Shown in pieces: positions 7,360 through 13,940 of a stretch of DNA of 14,446 nucleotides. Source of the stretch: Hungatella sp. UBA3402 (GTDB taxonomy: Bacteria; Bacillota; Clostridia; Lachnospirales; Lachnospiraceae); assembly GCA_002358555.1 (NCBI GenBank), contig DEPC01000138.1, positions 1-14,446 of the forward strand, read 5' to 3'. The notes below the pieces were generated by a model that ran no database searches, was not told the origin of the DNA, and saw only the letters and a list, made by a program, of their open reading frames with translations. How positions within the stretch are numbered: the stretch's first letter is position 1; each line of letters starts with the position of its first letter. The position numbers and the translations under genes are program-made.

Positions 7360-7974
7360 TTACATCATACGGATTAGTCCAACCATAACCCCCAATATTT
7401 GTACCTTGTCTACAATAATAGGCTCTAAAGCATCATTTTCAGGCTGAAGACGATAATGACCTTTTTCTTTGAAAAAACGTTTCACTGTAGCAGAATCATC
7501 AATGAGAGCAACTACAATCTCACCATTATGTGCTGTTTCCTGCTGTTTGACAATAATCTGATCTCCATCAAAGATTCCTGCTTTAATCATACTTTCTCCC
7601 TTTACCCGCAGCATAAAGGTCTGCTCATTTGGAAGCATCTCCACAGGAATCGGGAAATAGCTTTCAATATTTTCTTCTGCTAAAATTGGTTGGCCAGCAG
7701 CAACAGTACCAATAATAGGAACATTTACCAATTCTCTTCTGTTTTGGTTAAAACTGCTATCAATAATTTCTATAGTCCTTGGTTTTGTAGGGTCTCTGCG
7801 GATATAATTCTTTCTTTCTAAAGTCTCTAGATGGGAATGAACGGATGAAGTGGATTTTAAATGAACTGCCTCACAAATCTCACGGACTGAAGGGGGATAT
7901 CCCTTTTTCATAATTGTTTCTTTGATATATGCTAATATTTCCTCTTGCTTTGGTGTAATCTTATCTTGTGCCAT
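7360..7974 (-). CDS. lexA: LexA, SOS-response transcriptional repressor
   Basis: LexA represses DNA-damage genes and cleaves itself when RecA filaments form on single-stranded DNA. The 204-residue protein has the N-terminal winged helix (about 8-70, including PPSVREICEAVHLKSTSSVH), the Ala93-Gly94 cleavage site in GTVAAGQPI, and the Ser128 (GESM) and Lys165 (ATVKRF) catalytic dyad. I chose the ATG at 7974 because GGGAGG (7982-7987) lies seven bases upstream. A longer frame to 8037 exists but would pass through this site and the promoter. A LexA box covers its promoter, so it is autoregulated. It lies 107 bases downstream of the recombinase gene in the same direction and may also receive read-through. 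Confidence 0.96.
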   Translation of the reverse strand: MAQDKITPKQEEILAYIKETIMKKGYPPSVREICEAVHLKSTSSVHSHLETLERKNYIRRDPTKPRTIEIIDSSFNQNRRELVNVPIIGTVAAGQPILAEENIESYFPIPVEMLPNEQTFMLRVKGESMIKAGIFDGDQIIVKQQETAHNGEIVVALIDDSATVKRFFKEKGHYRLQPENDALEPIIVDKVQILGVMVGLIRMM

Positions 7975-8018
7975 ATGTTGACCTCCCAAAATAGAACATG
8001 TATTCTTATCTACCATAT

Positions 8019-8058
8019 ATCGTATCATATTTTTCAAAAAAATGCAAACTTTTGTTCG
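8019..8058 (-). promoter_or_regulatory. lexA promoter with overlapping LexA box
   Basis: On the minus strand TTGCAT (8042-8047) and TACGAT (8019-8024) form a -35/-10 pair with 17 bases between. The 14-mer CGAACAAAAGTTTG (plus 8045-8058) closely matches the Firmicutes LexA/DinR box (CGAAC, four bases, GTTYG) and overlaps the -35. This arrangement fits autorepression. Confidence 0.8.
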
Positions 8059-8081
8059 GAAAAATAAATTATCATGATTTT

Positions 8082-9149
8082 TTAATTTTTTACAAATTTA
8101 GTTTCTCGTAGAGTTACTTTATCTCTAGCACTTTTACGTCTGGTTTCATCTAAAGCAGCGTAATGTTTTTTGGTAGTATTGACATCAGCATGACCGAGAA
8201 CATCAGCTACCAGATAGATATCTCCTGTTTCCTGATACAAAGAGGTTCCATAAGTACTTCTAAGTTTATGTGGGGAAATTTTCTTTAATGGAGTCACAAT
8301 TTTCGCATATTTTTTAACAAGATTTTCTACAGTTCTTACCGAAATTCGTTTCATCTGTAAAGACAAAAAGAGAGCATTTTCATGACCTTGTATGGGAACC
8401 ATCTGACAGCGCTGTTCCATATAATCATGAAGAGCATCTTCGACTTCAATCCCAAAATATACGGTGTATTCTTTTCCTCCTTTTCGATGAATCCTAATTC
8501 CACCATTTTTAAAGTCTACATCATTCAAATCCAGCCCTACACATTCTGATACACGAATTCCAGTGCCAAGAAAAAGAGTCAGCAATGCAAGGTCCCTGGT
8601 TTTTGTCTTTTTATGAAAAGCCTTCTGTTTATCAGTGAGAGAATCCCCTTTTTCTGCCTCATCTAATAACCTTGCAACTTCTTCCATATCAAGCCGGATA
8701 ATTTCTTTTTCATGAAGCTTTGGAAGTCTTACAAGTGCAGCTGGATTATTTTTTAACTGTTCTTTTCGATAATAATAGTTATAAAAGCTTTTTAGGGATG
8801 AAATTTTTCGTGTGATTCCTCGTTCTTTGTTCACGACTTCTTGTTGTTTTTCATTGAAACGATATTTTAGATACTCCATATATTCTTCGATATCAGTGAC
8901 AGAAAGTTCATCTAAATGAGAGAGTGTAATATCTTTGATTTCCAGATTTTCGATAACAGGGTTATTTTTCTGAAGAAAATCAAAGAATATCTTTAAATCA
9001 TAGGCATATGCAATTCTTGTCCGAGAAGAAGTAAAAGGTTCAATGCCTCGAAAAAAAGCCGAACAGAAGAGAGGCAGCTTTTGAATCATAATCCGCAGTT
9101 TTTGTATATTTTTCCGGTCTATTTGTTCATAATATGGCAATTCTTTCAT
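8082..9149 (-). CDS. Tyrosine recombinase, Xer-like (single-recombinase, XerS-like length)
   Basis: The protein (355 residues) has an N-terminal SAM-like DNA-binding domain (about 35-130) and a C-terminal catalytic domain (about 150-345). The full tyrosine-recombinase set is visible: Arg199 in GTGIRVSE, Lys223 in HRKGGK, His294 and Arg297 in SPHKLRSTYG, His320 in VLGHADV, and the nucleophile Tyr330 in TTKKHYAAL. It is longer than XerC/XerD (about 300), because of an extra 35-40 residues at the N terminus with PLFCSAFFRGIE. That is close to the 356-residue XerS of streptococci. It starts inside the last codon of the ttcA-like gene (ATGA overlap). Nearby genes are chromosomal housekeeping genes, not phage genes, which favours chromosome dimer resolution over phage integration. 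I saw no clear dif-type site in the window. Confidence 0.88.
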   Translation of the reverse strand: MKELPYYEQIDRKNIQKLRIMIQKLPLFCSAFFRGIEPFTSSRTRIAYAYDLKIFFDFLQKNNPVIENLEIKDITLSHLDELSVTDIEEYMEYLKYRFNEKQQEVVNKERGITRKISSLKSFYNYYYRKEQLKNNPAALVRLPKLHEKEIIRLDMEEVARLLDEAEKGDSLTDKQKAFHKKTKTRDLALLTLFLGTGIRVSECVGLDLNDVDFKNGGIRIHRKGGKEYTVYFGIEVEDALHDYMEQRCQMVPIQGHENALFLSLQMKRISVRTVENLVKKYAKIVTPLKKISPHKLRSTYGTSLYQETGDIYLVADVLGHADVNTTKKHYAALDETRRKSARDKVTLRETKFVKN

Positions 9150-9880
9150 AACAAATCCTCCATTTTTTTAGGCCATCCAGGAATATTTCCATTGATAATT
9201 GCGTGAAATATATGTTCAGAAGTACCAGGATTATGGCGATCTAATGTTTTGGTTAGTTCTTTAATATATTGACGTTTTGTATTTCCATCTACAGGACAGG
9301 GATTTTTGCAGATAGGAAGCTGATATTTCCTAGAAAACCCGATAAGGTCTGCTTCTTCTACATAAATCAAAGGACGGATTAAAGTAAGATTGGTGTGGTC
9401 CAAATAAGTTTTTGGAGAAAAGGAGTAGAAGCGCCCCTCATAAATCAATGCTAACAGCATAGTTTCTATCATATCTTGTTTATGATGTCCATAAGCTATT
9501 TTATTACATCCTATATTGATAGCTGCCTGATTAAAGGCGCCTTTCCGCAATTTTGCACATAAAGAGCAAGGATTAGATTCTTGGCGGATATCAAACAGAA
9601 TTTTTCCAATATCAGTAGAAACCACGGTATAAGGAACAGATAACACTTCACAAAGCTCTTTAATCTTAGATACATCAAAACCTTTATACCCTAAATCGAC
9701 AGTAATTGCATGAATTTTGAATTTTTTAGGATAAAATCTCATAAGACCATGAAGGCCATATAACAAAGCTAAGCTATCCTTACCACCAGAGATTCCTATA
9801 GCAATAAAATCATGGTCATCAATCAATCCATAGGCATCGACAGCCTGGCGAGTTAAGCTCAATAATCGTTGTAATTTCAT
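9146..9880 (-). CDS. ttcA: TtcA-like tRNA thiolation enzyme (PP-loop ATPase)
   Basis: TtcA-family enzymes adenylate a tRNA base with ATP and replace oxygen by sulfur, in the classic case making 2-thiocytidine at position 32, with an Fe-S cluster. The 244-residue protein has the PP-loop SGGKDS (31-36), a CxxC pair (Cys105 and Cys108 in NPCSLCAKLR), AYGHHKQD (129-136), and a later cysteine cluster CKNPCP (Cys191, Cys195) that could complete the cluster ligands. Length is somewhat shorter than E. coli TtcA. AGGAG lies six bases before the ATG. It shares four bases with the recombinase gene, so the two are translated from one message. A consensus promoter and a palindromic operator lie upstream. 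The exact tRNA position in this organism is not certain. Confidence 0.85.
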   Translation of the reverse strand: MKLQRLLSLTRQAVDAYGLIDDHDFIAIGISGGKDSLALLYGLHGLMRFYPKKFKIHAITVDLGYKGFDVSKIKELCEVLSVPYTVVSTDIGKILFDIRQESNPCSLCAKLRKGAFNQAAINIGCNKIAYGHHKQDMIETMLLALIYEGRFYSFSPKTYLDHTNLTLIRPLIYVEEADLIGFSRKYQLPICKNPCPVDGNTKRQYIKELTKTLDRHNPGTSEHIFHAIINGNIPGWPKKMEDLL

Positions 9881-9910
9881 AAAAAACTCCTTATTATGCT
9901 ATTATTTTAA

Positions 9911-9948
9911 TTAACTATTCGTTAAAGTGTTCTTTCGCGAATAGTTAA
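9911..9948. promoter_or_regulatory. Inverted repeat, probable operator in the ttcA leader
   Basis: TTAACTATTCG (9911-9921) and CGAATAGTTAA (9938-9948) are perfect 11-bp complements around a 16-base spacer. Within the left part, TTAACTATTCGTTAA (9911-9925) is itself a palindrome (TTAAC, five bases, GTTAA). The repeat begins about 10 bases downstream of the ttcA -10, so a bound protein would block initiation. The regulator is unknown; the palindrome resembles operators of MarR-type proteins. Confidence 0.65.
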
Positions 9949-9957
9949 ATCAAAGAT

Positions 9958-9986
9958 ATTATACCCATTTTTAAACATTTTGTCTA
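9958..9986 (-). promoter_or_regulatory. Promoter of the ttcA-recombinase operon
   Basis: On the minus strand TAGACA (9981-9986) and TATAAT (9958-9963) are separated by 17 bases. Transcription would begin near 9951, about 70 bases before the ttcA ATG. Confidence 0.75.
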
Positions 9987-10126
9987 GTATATTTTACATT
10001 TTATTTCTAATTATATTACGCAATACACTACTACGTATTTCAATGTATTACAAAATTTTGTTCTTGTTTATCTCTTCTATTTTTAGTATGAAAACAAAGA
10101 ATCATTCAAACATATTTACCATATAA
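9987..10126. other. AT-rich spacer upstream of the ttcA promoter
   Basis: This stretch lies between the ttcA promoter and the terminator of the sugar-transporter remnant. I see no gene or clear regulatory site in it. Confidence 0.4.
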
Positions 10127-10165
10127 AAATGCCCTAGCCTATTAAATATTTAGGCCAGGACATTT
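10121..10165 (-). terminator. Rho-independent terminator after the GPH transporter remnant
   Basis: Read on the minus strand, AAATGTCCTGGCCTA (10165-10151) pairs over 15 positions with TAGGCTAGGGCATTT (10141-10127), with two G-U pairs and a nine-base loop. A T-rich tail TTTATAT follows. The mismatches seen on the plus strand become G-U pairs on the minus strand, which sets the direction. Confidence 0.8.
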
Positions 10166-10200
10166 ATAGATAGATTTATAGTATTTATCAAAGTTAATTT

Positions 10201-10581
10201 TTATTGCTGCGAATACAGCTCTTTCATCCGAATTGCCATATACTGCTTCTGTGGCAGTTCAATCTTATAAGTGAGAAGTGCATAGACAATCTTTCCTTTG
10301 GTTCCAAAATCAGGGGAACTGAACATCAATACAAGGGAAACTGCAAACAGGATACACCACCATAGCAGCTATGGACGCGCTTTCCCATGCTTACTGTGAA
10401 TTTTCTCCATAAAGGTTCCCACAACCCCTGTGCCAAGTCCAGTTACATTAGTTAAAAAGTAAGTAAAGAAGGAATTGACTGGCGTGTACATCATATTATT
10501 GGCAAAATCTCCAACACCATAACCAATTCGTTCCTTCATATGAAGCGCTCTGTTTTCACCCTTATAATTCTTGTTATTCAT
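10201..10581 (-). pseudogene. Decayed GPH-family sugar:cation symporter
   Basis: The N terminus MKERIGYGVGDFANNMMYT with FFTYFLTNVTGLG is typical of glycoside-pentoside-hexuronide transporters, which normally have about 450-500 residues and 12 membrane segments. Here only 126 codons remain. After GTGVVGTFM roughly 20 residues covering a membrane helix are missing, and the frame resumes at HSKHGKARP. The next codon, normally Trp (RPWLLW), is TAG (10369-10371, codon 71). The frame then continues (LLWWCILFAVSLVLMFSSP, then GKIVYALLTY) and jumps to a transporter-like C terminus ending ELYSQQ at a TAA (10201-10203). Both deletions keep the frame. The ATG at 10581 has GGGAAGG upstream. A LacI regulator precedes it, so this was a regulated sugar-uptake gene that has been lost. 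Confidence 0.88.
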
Positions 10582-10655
10582 ATAACACCTTCCCTTTCTT
10601 ATTTTGTTGTTCAATTTTGTTTAAATTTCAGATTTAAATTAAATTTTATAAACAT

Positions 10656-10684
10656 ATTATACCACATATAATTTAAAATATCAA
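10656..10684 (-). promoter_or_regulatory. Intact promoter of the GPH transporter remnant
   Basis: On the minus strand TTGATA (10679-10684) and TATAAT (10656-10661) are spaced by 17 bases. The 10-mer TTTTGTTTAA lies upstream of the -35 (10701-10710, inverted) and in the leader (10615-10624), both candidate operators for the neighbouring LacI protein. Confidence 0.72.
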
Positions 10685-10722
10685 CATATTTTTATGTATT
10701 TTAAACAAAATAGCAAGACAAG

Positions 10723-10765
10723 AAAAAAAACACTCCTAGTTTTGTCTAATATCGACAATGGAGTG
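10723..10765 (-). terminator. Rho-independent terminator after the LacI-family gene
   Basis: On the minus strand CACTCC (10764-10759 region) pairs with GGAGTG (10736-10731), with a further inner stem ATTGTC/GACAAA, followed directly by a run of eight T (10730-10723). It lies about 35 bases after the regulator's stop codon. Confidence 0.82.
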
Positions 10766-10798
10766 CTTATAAGGAAAGTTAAAATAGTTTAAAAATGT

Positions 10799-11821
10799 TT
10801 AATTTTTGGCGTTTAACAATTCTGGTTCTGCAAAAATCCTTATTTTTGTCTTCCAAAATAAGGTGATTTCCTTATCTAACAGACTTATGGCCATCAAAGC
10901 CCTTTCTGCATGGGGGATTCGGATTTGGGTCAATTCTATATCAGGCACAATATAATCTGGTACTTCGTCAATCCCAACCATCTTCATTTTTCTTGAAGTG
11001 AGCAGACCCATCTGGCGAAGCGCAGTTAATACACCGATAGAAACCTGATAATTCTCAAAAACTGCCCCTTCTGGCAATGAATGAGTACTAAAATAAGAAA
11101 AAGCCTGTTCTGTAATCTCTCCAATGGAATTTCCTAGAGAAACCATATCTTCTTTTGTTGAAAAAACGCCTTGTTTTAACCTCTGATTCAGAAAGGCTTC
11201 TCTACGCTTTACAAAATTATAGATTTCTTTTCCTGTCTGAAAATAATAGATGCTAGATGCCCCTGCCTTCTCTAATACATCAACAGCCATTTCTACAGCT
11301 CTGGCATTATTGATACAAACAGAACTGTAGGAACCATCTGGTATTTCATAATCATAGATTACCACTGGTTTTTGAATCTGCCTGATGGCTTTATGGTCCA
11401 CAGATGATAGTTCTGTTCCGAACAGAATAATTCCGGCAATAAAATTCATATTACAGTCACGGATTACCTCTGGCCAGTCCCCTTCTGTCTCGTTGAGATA
11501 GGTCAATCCATAGAGATATCCCCTTTTTCGTACCTCTCGTTCAAAGACACTTAGAACTTCAGACCAGAGATCCAATTCCGGATCACAGACTACCTGTTTT
11601 CGGTGATTAACAATTACAACCTTAATCATCTGCATCAGTTTTTCCTTTTGTTGCACTGGGGTTTCTGGCAGTTTTCCCTGATTTTTTTTCATATCTTCAA
11701 TACATTGGAAAATCTTTTGCCTAGTTTCTTCATTTACTCCTGGTTTTCCATTGACTGCCAAAGAAACGGTTGCTTTAGAAATCCCAAGATACCTTGCAAC
11801 ATCCGCCATTTTTATCTTCAA
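10799..11821 (-). CDS. LacI-family transcriptional regulator
   Basis: LacI proteins bind operators as dimers through an N-terminal helix-turn-helix and respond to a sugar through a periplasmic-binding-protein-like domain. The HTH is clear: MADVARYLGISKATVSLAVNG then VNEETRQKI. Residues about 65-335 form the ligand domain, ending ELLNAKN. The usual hinge helix (YxPN...A) is not recognisable; it is replaced by a Lys/Gln-rich stretch. I chose the TTG at 11821 (MKIKMADVA) because AGAGG lies eight bases upstream; a GTG at 11830 abuts that site, and an ATG at 11809 begins at MADVA with only a weak GAAG. The gene has its own promoter and terminator. Its presumed target, the adjacent GPH transporter, is a pseudogene, so the regulator may be an orphan or control other loci. 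Confidence 0.9.
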   Translation of the reverse strand: MKIKMADVARYLGISKATVSLAVNGKPGVNEETRQKIFQCIEDMKKNQGKLPETPVQQKEKLMQMIKVVIVNHRKQVVCDPELDLWSEVLSVFEREVRKRGYLYGLTYLNETEGDWPEVIRDCNMNFIAGIILFGTELSSVDHKAIRQIQKPVVIYDYEIPDGSYSSVCINNARAVEMAVDVLEKAGASSIYYFQTGKEIYNFVKRREAFLNQRLKQGVFSTKEDMVSLGNSIGEITEQAFSYFSTHSLPEGAVFENYQVSIGVLTALRQMGLLTSRKMKMVGIDEVPDYIVPDIELTQIRIPHAERALMAISLLDKEITLFWKTKIRIFAEPELLNAKN

Positions 11822-11850
11822 ATTAAACACCTCTAAACATATTCTATCTT

Positions 11851-11888
11851 TTTTGTTTAATTATAAAGAAAATAAATGAGGTTTTCAA
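11851..11888 (-). promoter_or_regulatory. Promoter and candidate operator of the LacI-family gene
   Basis: On the minus strand TTGAAA (11883-11888) and TATAAT (11860-11865) are separated by 17 bases. TTTTGTTTAA (11851-11860) immediately follows the -10 at the likely transcription start and recurs at the transporter promoter, suggesting autoregulation. Confidence 0.72.
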
Positions 11889-11894
11889 GCATAA

Positions 11895-11916
11895 TATTTT
11901 CAAGGGGCTGAAAATA
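11895..11916. repeat. Palindrome upstream of the LacI-family promoter
   Basis: TATTTTCA (11895-11902) and TGAAAATA (11909-11916) are perfect complements around AGGGGC. It lies seven bases above the -35 and partly overlaps the presumed terminator tail of the rsfS operon. It may be an operator or part of the termination region. Confidence 0.45.
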
Positions 11917-11953
11917 ATTTTAGAGAACTATAAGCTTTAAAGAATCCCTAAAA
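11911..11953 (-). terminator. Probable terminator of the obgE-rsfS operon
   Basis: On the minus strand TTTTAGGGA (11953-11945) pairs with TCTCTAAAA (11926-11918), including one G-U pair, and is followed by TTATTTT. It begins four bases after the rsfS stop codon. The stem is AT-rich and the loop is 18 bases long, so it is a weaker candidate than the other terminators here. Confidence 0.5.
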
Positions 11954-11956
11954 CAT

Positions 11957-12310
11957 CTATTCCAGCTCTCCATCTTCTAACATCTTTCCGTCTCTCCAGA
12001 TTCGCTCCAAATCATAAAATAGACGGTCTTCCTTACAAAAAGCATGAATAATGATATCGCCATAATCCATCAATATCCATCCTCCAGTTCCATATCCCTC
12101 AATCTGTCTGCACTCATATCCGGCTTTTCCAAGTACTTCCTCTACATTGTCCACCATAGCCTGGACCTGATTAGGGTTAGAACCGTCGGCAATCAAAAAA
12201 TAATCGGCAATTACAGTGACATCTCGGATATCAATTACTTTAATATCCTGAGCTTTTTTCGCTTCCAATGCTGTTTTTGCCATTTTTACCATTTCTAAAG
12301 CGTTTGACAT
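11957..12310 (-). CDS. rsfS: Ribosomal silencing factor RsfS
   Basis: RsfS binds ribosomal protein L14 on the 50S subunit and blocks joining with 30S when nutrients are short. The 117 residues match the family throughout: the opening helix with AKTALEAKKAQDIKVIDI, the core VIADYFLIADGSNPNQVQAM (33-52), GGWILMDYGDIIIHAF (75-90) and the LFYDLERIW tail. AAGGAG lies six bases before the ATG. It is the last gene of the obgE cluster, 15 bases after yqeK, which is the common arrangement in Firmicutes. Confidence 0.96.
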   Translation of the reverse strand: MSNALEMVKMAKTALEAKKAQDIKVIDIRDVTVIADYFLIADGSNPNQVQAMVDNVEEVLGKAGYECRQIEGYGTGGWILMDYGDIIIHAFCKEDRLFYDLERIWRDGKMLEDGELE

Positions 12311-12325
12311 AGTATTCTCCTTATT

Positions 12326-12901
12326 TTATTTATGATTCTTTTCATAATAGGCAAATGCCTCTGCTGTCATAGAGTCTATTCGTCCGCCCCTATCAGTCAA
12401 ATAATCCAAAGTTCCTTTCATAATCTGATATAATGCCTCATCAAGATTTTCAAAAGCCAACTTTCTCATGGCAGGTAAATTTCCAGCCTTATATCTTCTA
12501 GCCTCTATATAGTCAGCAACATATAAAATTTTATCCAGCATCTGCATATTGGGCTTTCCTGTTGTGTGACAAGCAATGGCATTGAGAATTTCTGAATCTT
12601 CAATCTCATAATTTTTTTTGGCAAGCCATGCACCATACTTGGCATGAAGTACAGCGGGAACTTTTCTCTCCATCTCAGACACAGGAATATTATGTTTTTC
12701 ACAATATTTTAAGATTTCCTTATCATCATAGCATTTGGCACAATCATGCAAAAGTCCAGCCAATTCTGCCTTGTCCAGTGGATATCCATATCGCATTGCA
12801 AGACAGATGCATGTAAAAGAAACACTCAAGCTATGCTCATAACGAGAATCACTTAACTTTGATTTGAGTTTCTTTCTTAATTTTGGAATTTGAGAGTTCA
12901 T
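12326..12901 (-). CDS. yqeK: YqeK, HD-domain Ap4A hydrolase
   Basis: YqeK enzymes split diadenosine tetraphosphate symmetrically into two ADP, using an iron or other dinuclear metal site. The 191 residues hold the HD-domain ligands in order: His23 (YEHSLSV), His52-Asp53 (LLHDCAK), His86 (VLHAKYG), His112 (ACHTTGKP) and Asp130 (YVADYIEARR). Length matches the family. It sits between nadD and rsfS, its usual place. The ATG is preceded by AAAGGA with about 10 bases of spacing. The former label for such genes, an HD protein with the NadD enzyme, reflects this conserved pairing. Confidence 0.94.
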   Translation of the reverse strand: MNSQIPKLRKKLKSKLSDSRYEHSLSVSFTCICLAMRYGYPLDKAELAGLLHDCAKCYDDKEILKYCEKHNIPVSEMERKVPAVLHAKYGAWLAKKNYEIEDSEILNAIACHTTGKPNMQMLDKILYVADYIEARRYKAGNLPAMRKLAFENLDEALYQIMKGTLDYLTDRGGRIDSMTAEAFAYYEKNHK

Positions 12902-12949
12902 TTTTAGTCATTCCTTTCTGCAAAACCTTAGATTTATGAAAGTAATCGC

Positions 12950-13567
12950 TCACTCTTCTTCCCTGTAATACAGACTATGAGATTCTATATACGCTCTCAC
13001 TGCTGCCGGAACCTCATTTTCTATCGATTTTTTGTTTTTTACTGCCTGTCGAATATCTTCTGATGAAATATCCATCTCTCTACAATGAAGTAATTGAATA
13101 TTAGCCCTATATCTGTTTGTTAGATATTCAATCTGAGTGTGTAATGATTGATGTGTTTTAGAATATTCTCGGTCAGCTACTAGAAGCGGTATATTAGACA
13201 GAACCTCCTTTGGATGATACCAACTTTCTATTTCATAGAGAGAATCAGCACCTATAATATAATAAAAATAATGATAGGGATAAGCTTCTTTCAGTAAAGC
13301 TAAAGTTTGGGCTGTATAAGTATTTCCCTTTCTGGAAACTTCAAAATCTGAAAACAAAAAGGTTGATTCCCCCTGTAATGCCAGTTTTACCATGGCACAG
13401 CGATGAACGCTGTCTGTAACATGCCGATTCTTTTTATGGGGAGGTTGTCCTGAGGGCATAAACCAGATATAATCCAGATTATATTCTAAATAAGCCTGTT
13501 TTCCAAGAAGCAAATGCCCATTGTGGATAGGGTCAAAAGTTCCGCCCATAATTCCAATATTTGACAT
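12950..13567 (-). CDS. nadD: Nicotinate-mononucleotide adenylyltransferase NadD
   Basis: NadD joins nicotinate mononucleotide with ATP to make deamido-NAD, the shared step of NAD synthesis. The 205-residue protein has the nucleotidyltransferase signature GGTFDPIHNGH (8-18), with His15 and His18 at the active site. SGQPPHKK (39-46) and the second signature ISSEDIR (167-173) follow. AGGAG lies 11 bases before the ATG. A short 7-bp hairpin CCTATAT/ATATAGG (13588-13610) lies in the 55-base gap between yhbY and nadD; it has no T-run and is unlikely to terminate. The gene is in its conserved position upstream of yqeK. Confidence 0.97.
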   Translation of the reverse strand: MSNIGIMGGTFDPIHNGHLLLGKQAYLEYNLDYIWFMPSGQPPHKKNRHVTDSVHRCAMVKLALQGESTFLFSDFEVSRKGNTYTAQTLALLKEAYPYHYFYYIIGADSLYEIESWYHPKEVLSNIPLLVADREYSKTHQSLHTQIEYLTNRYRANIQLLHCREMDISSEDIRQAVKNKKSIENEVPAAVRAYIESHSLYYREEE

Positions 13568-13622
13568 AGATAATTTTTCTCCTTACACCTATATTGAAAC
13601 CATATATAGGACAGTGTCATTA

Positions 13623-13916
13623 TCAAGGAAGCTGAATTTTTCTCTTTTTTTCATCTTTTGCCGGTTTATAAAGTATAATTTTTTTTCCGATAACCTGAAC
13701 AACCTGTGAATGGGTACGTTCCGATAGAATTTGAGCCAATTCCCGACTATCATCTGCACAATTTTTTAGCACACTAATCTTGATTAGCTCTCTGGCTTCT
13801 AAAGCTTCAGCAACTGCTGCTGTCAATTCTGGTGTTAAACTAGATTTTCCGATTTGGAAAATTGCTTCTAGATTCATTGCAAGCCCTTTTAAATAGGCTC
13901 TCTGTTTTGTTGTCAT
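13623..13916 (-). CDS. yhbY: YhbY, CRM-domain RNA-binding ribosome assembly protein
   Basis: YhbY is a small CRM-domain protein that associates with pre-50S particles. The 97 residues cover the whole domain: LTTKQR-like start (MTTKQRAYLKGLAMNLEAIF), the GKSSLT loop (23-28, the family's GKxGLT position), ELIKISVLKNC, and the closing VIGKKIILYKP (75-85). GGGAG lies four bases before the ATG, a short spacing. It starts 24 bases after obgE, consistent with co-transcription and a shared role in large-subunit assembly. Confidence 0.95.
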   Translation of the reverse strand: MTTKQRAYLKGLAMNLEAIFQIGKSSLTPELTAAVAEALEARELIKISVLKNCADDSRELAQILSERTHSQVVQVIGKKIILYKPAKDEKKRKIQLP

Positions 13917-13940
13917 AATACTCCCATCAAATCCTTTTCA

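Noticed and set aside
7975..8037. Longer lexA start giving 21 extra residues
   Set aside because: The extension includes the GGGAGG ribosome binding site and reaches past the predicted -10 element; LexA proteins normally begin near MAQDK.
8059..8090. Possible dif-like recombination site beside the recombinase gene
   Set aside because: The stretch is AT-rich with only a 6-bp A/T inverted repeat and lacks two recognisable 11-bp arms.
11409..11426. Palindrome-like GTTCCGAAC resembling a LexA half-site pair
   Set aside because: It lies inside the LacI-family coding region and has the wrong half-site order and spacing for a LexA box.
13588..13610. 7-bp hairpin before nadD as a terminator
   Set aside because: It has few GC pairs, no T-run, and lies within a conserved operon.
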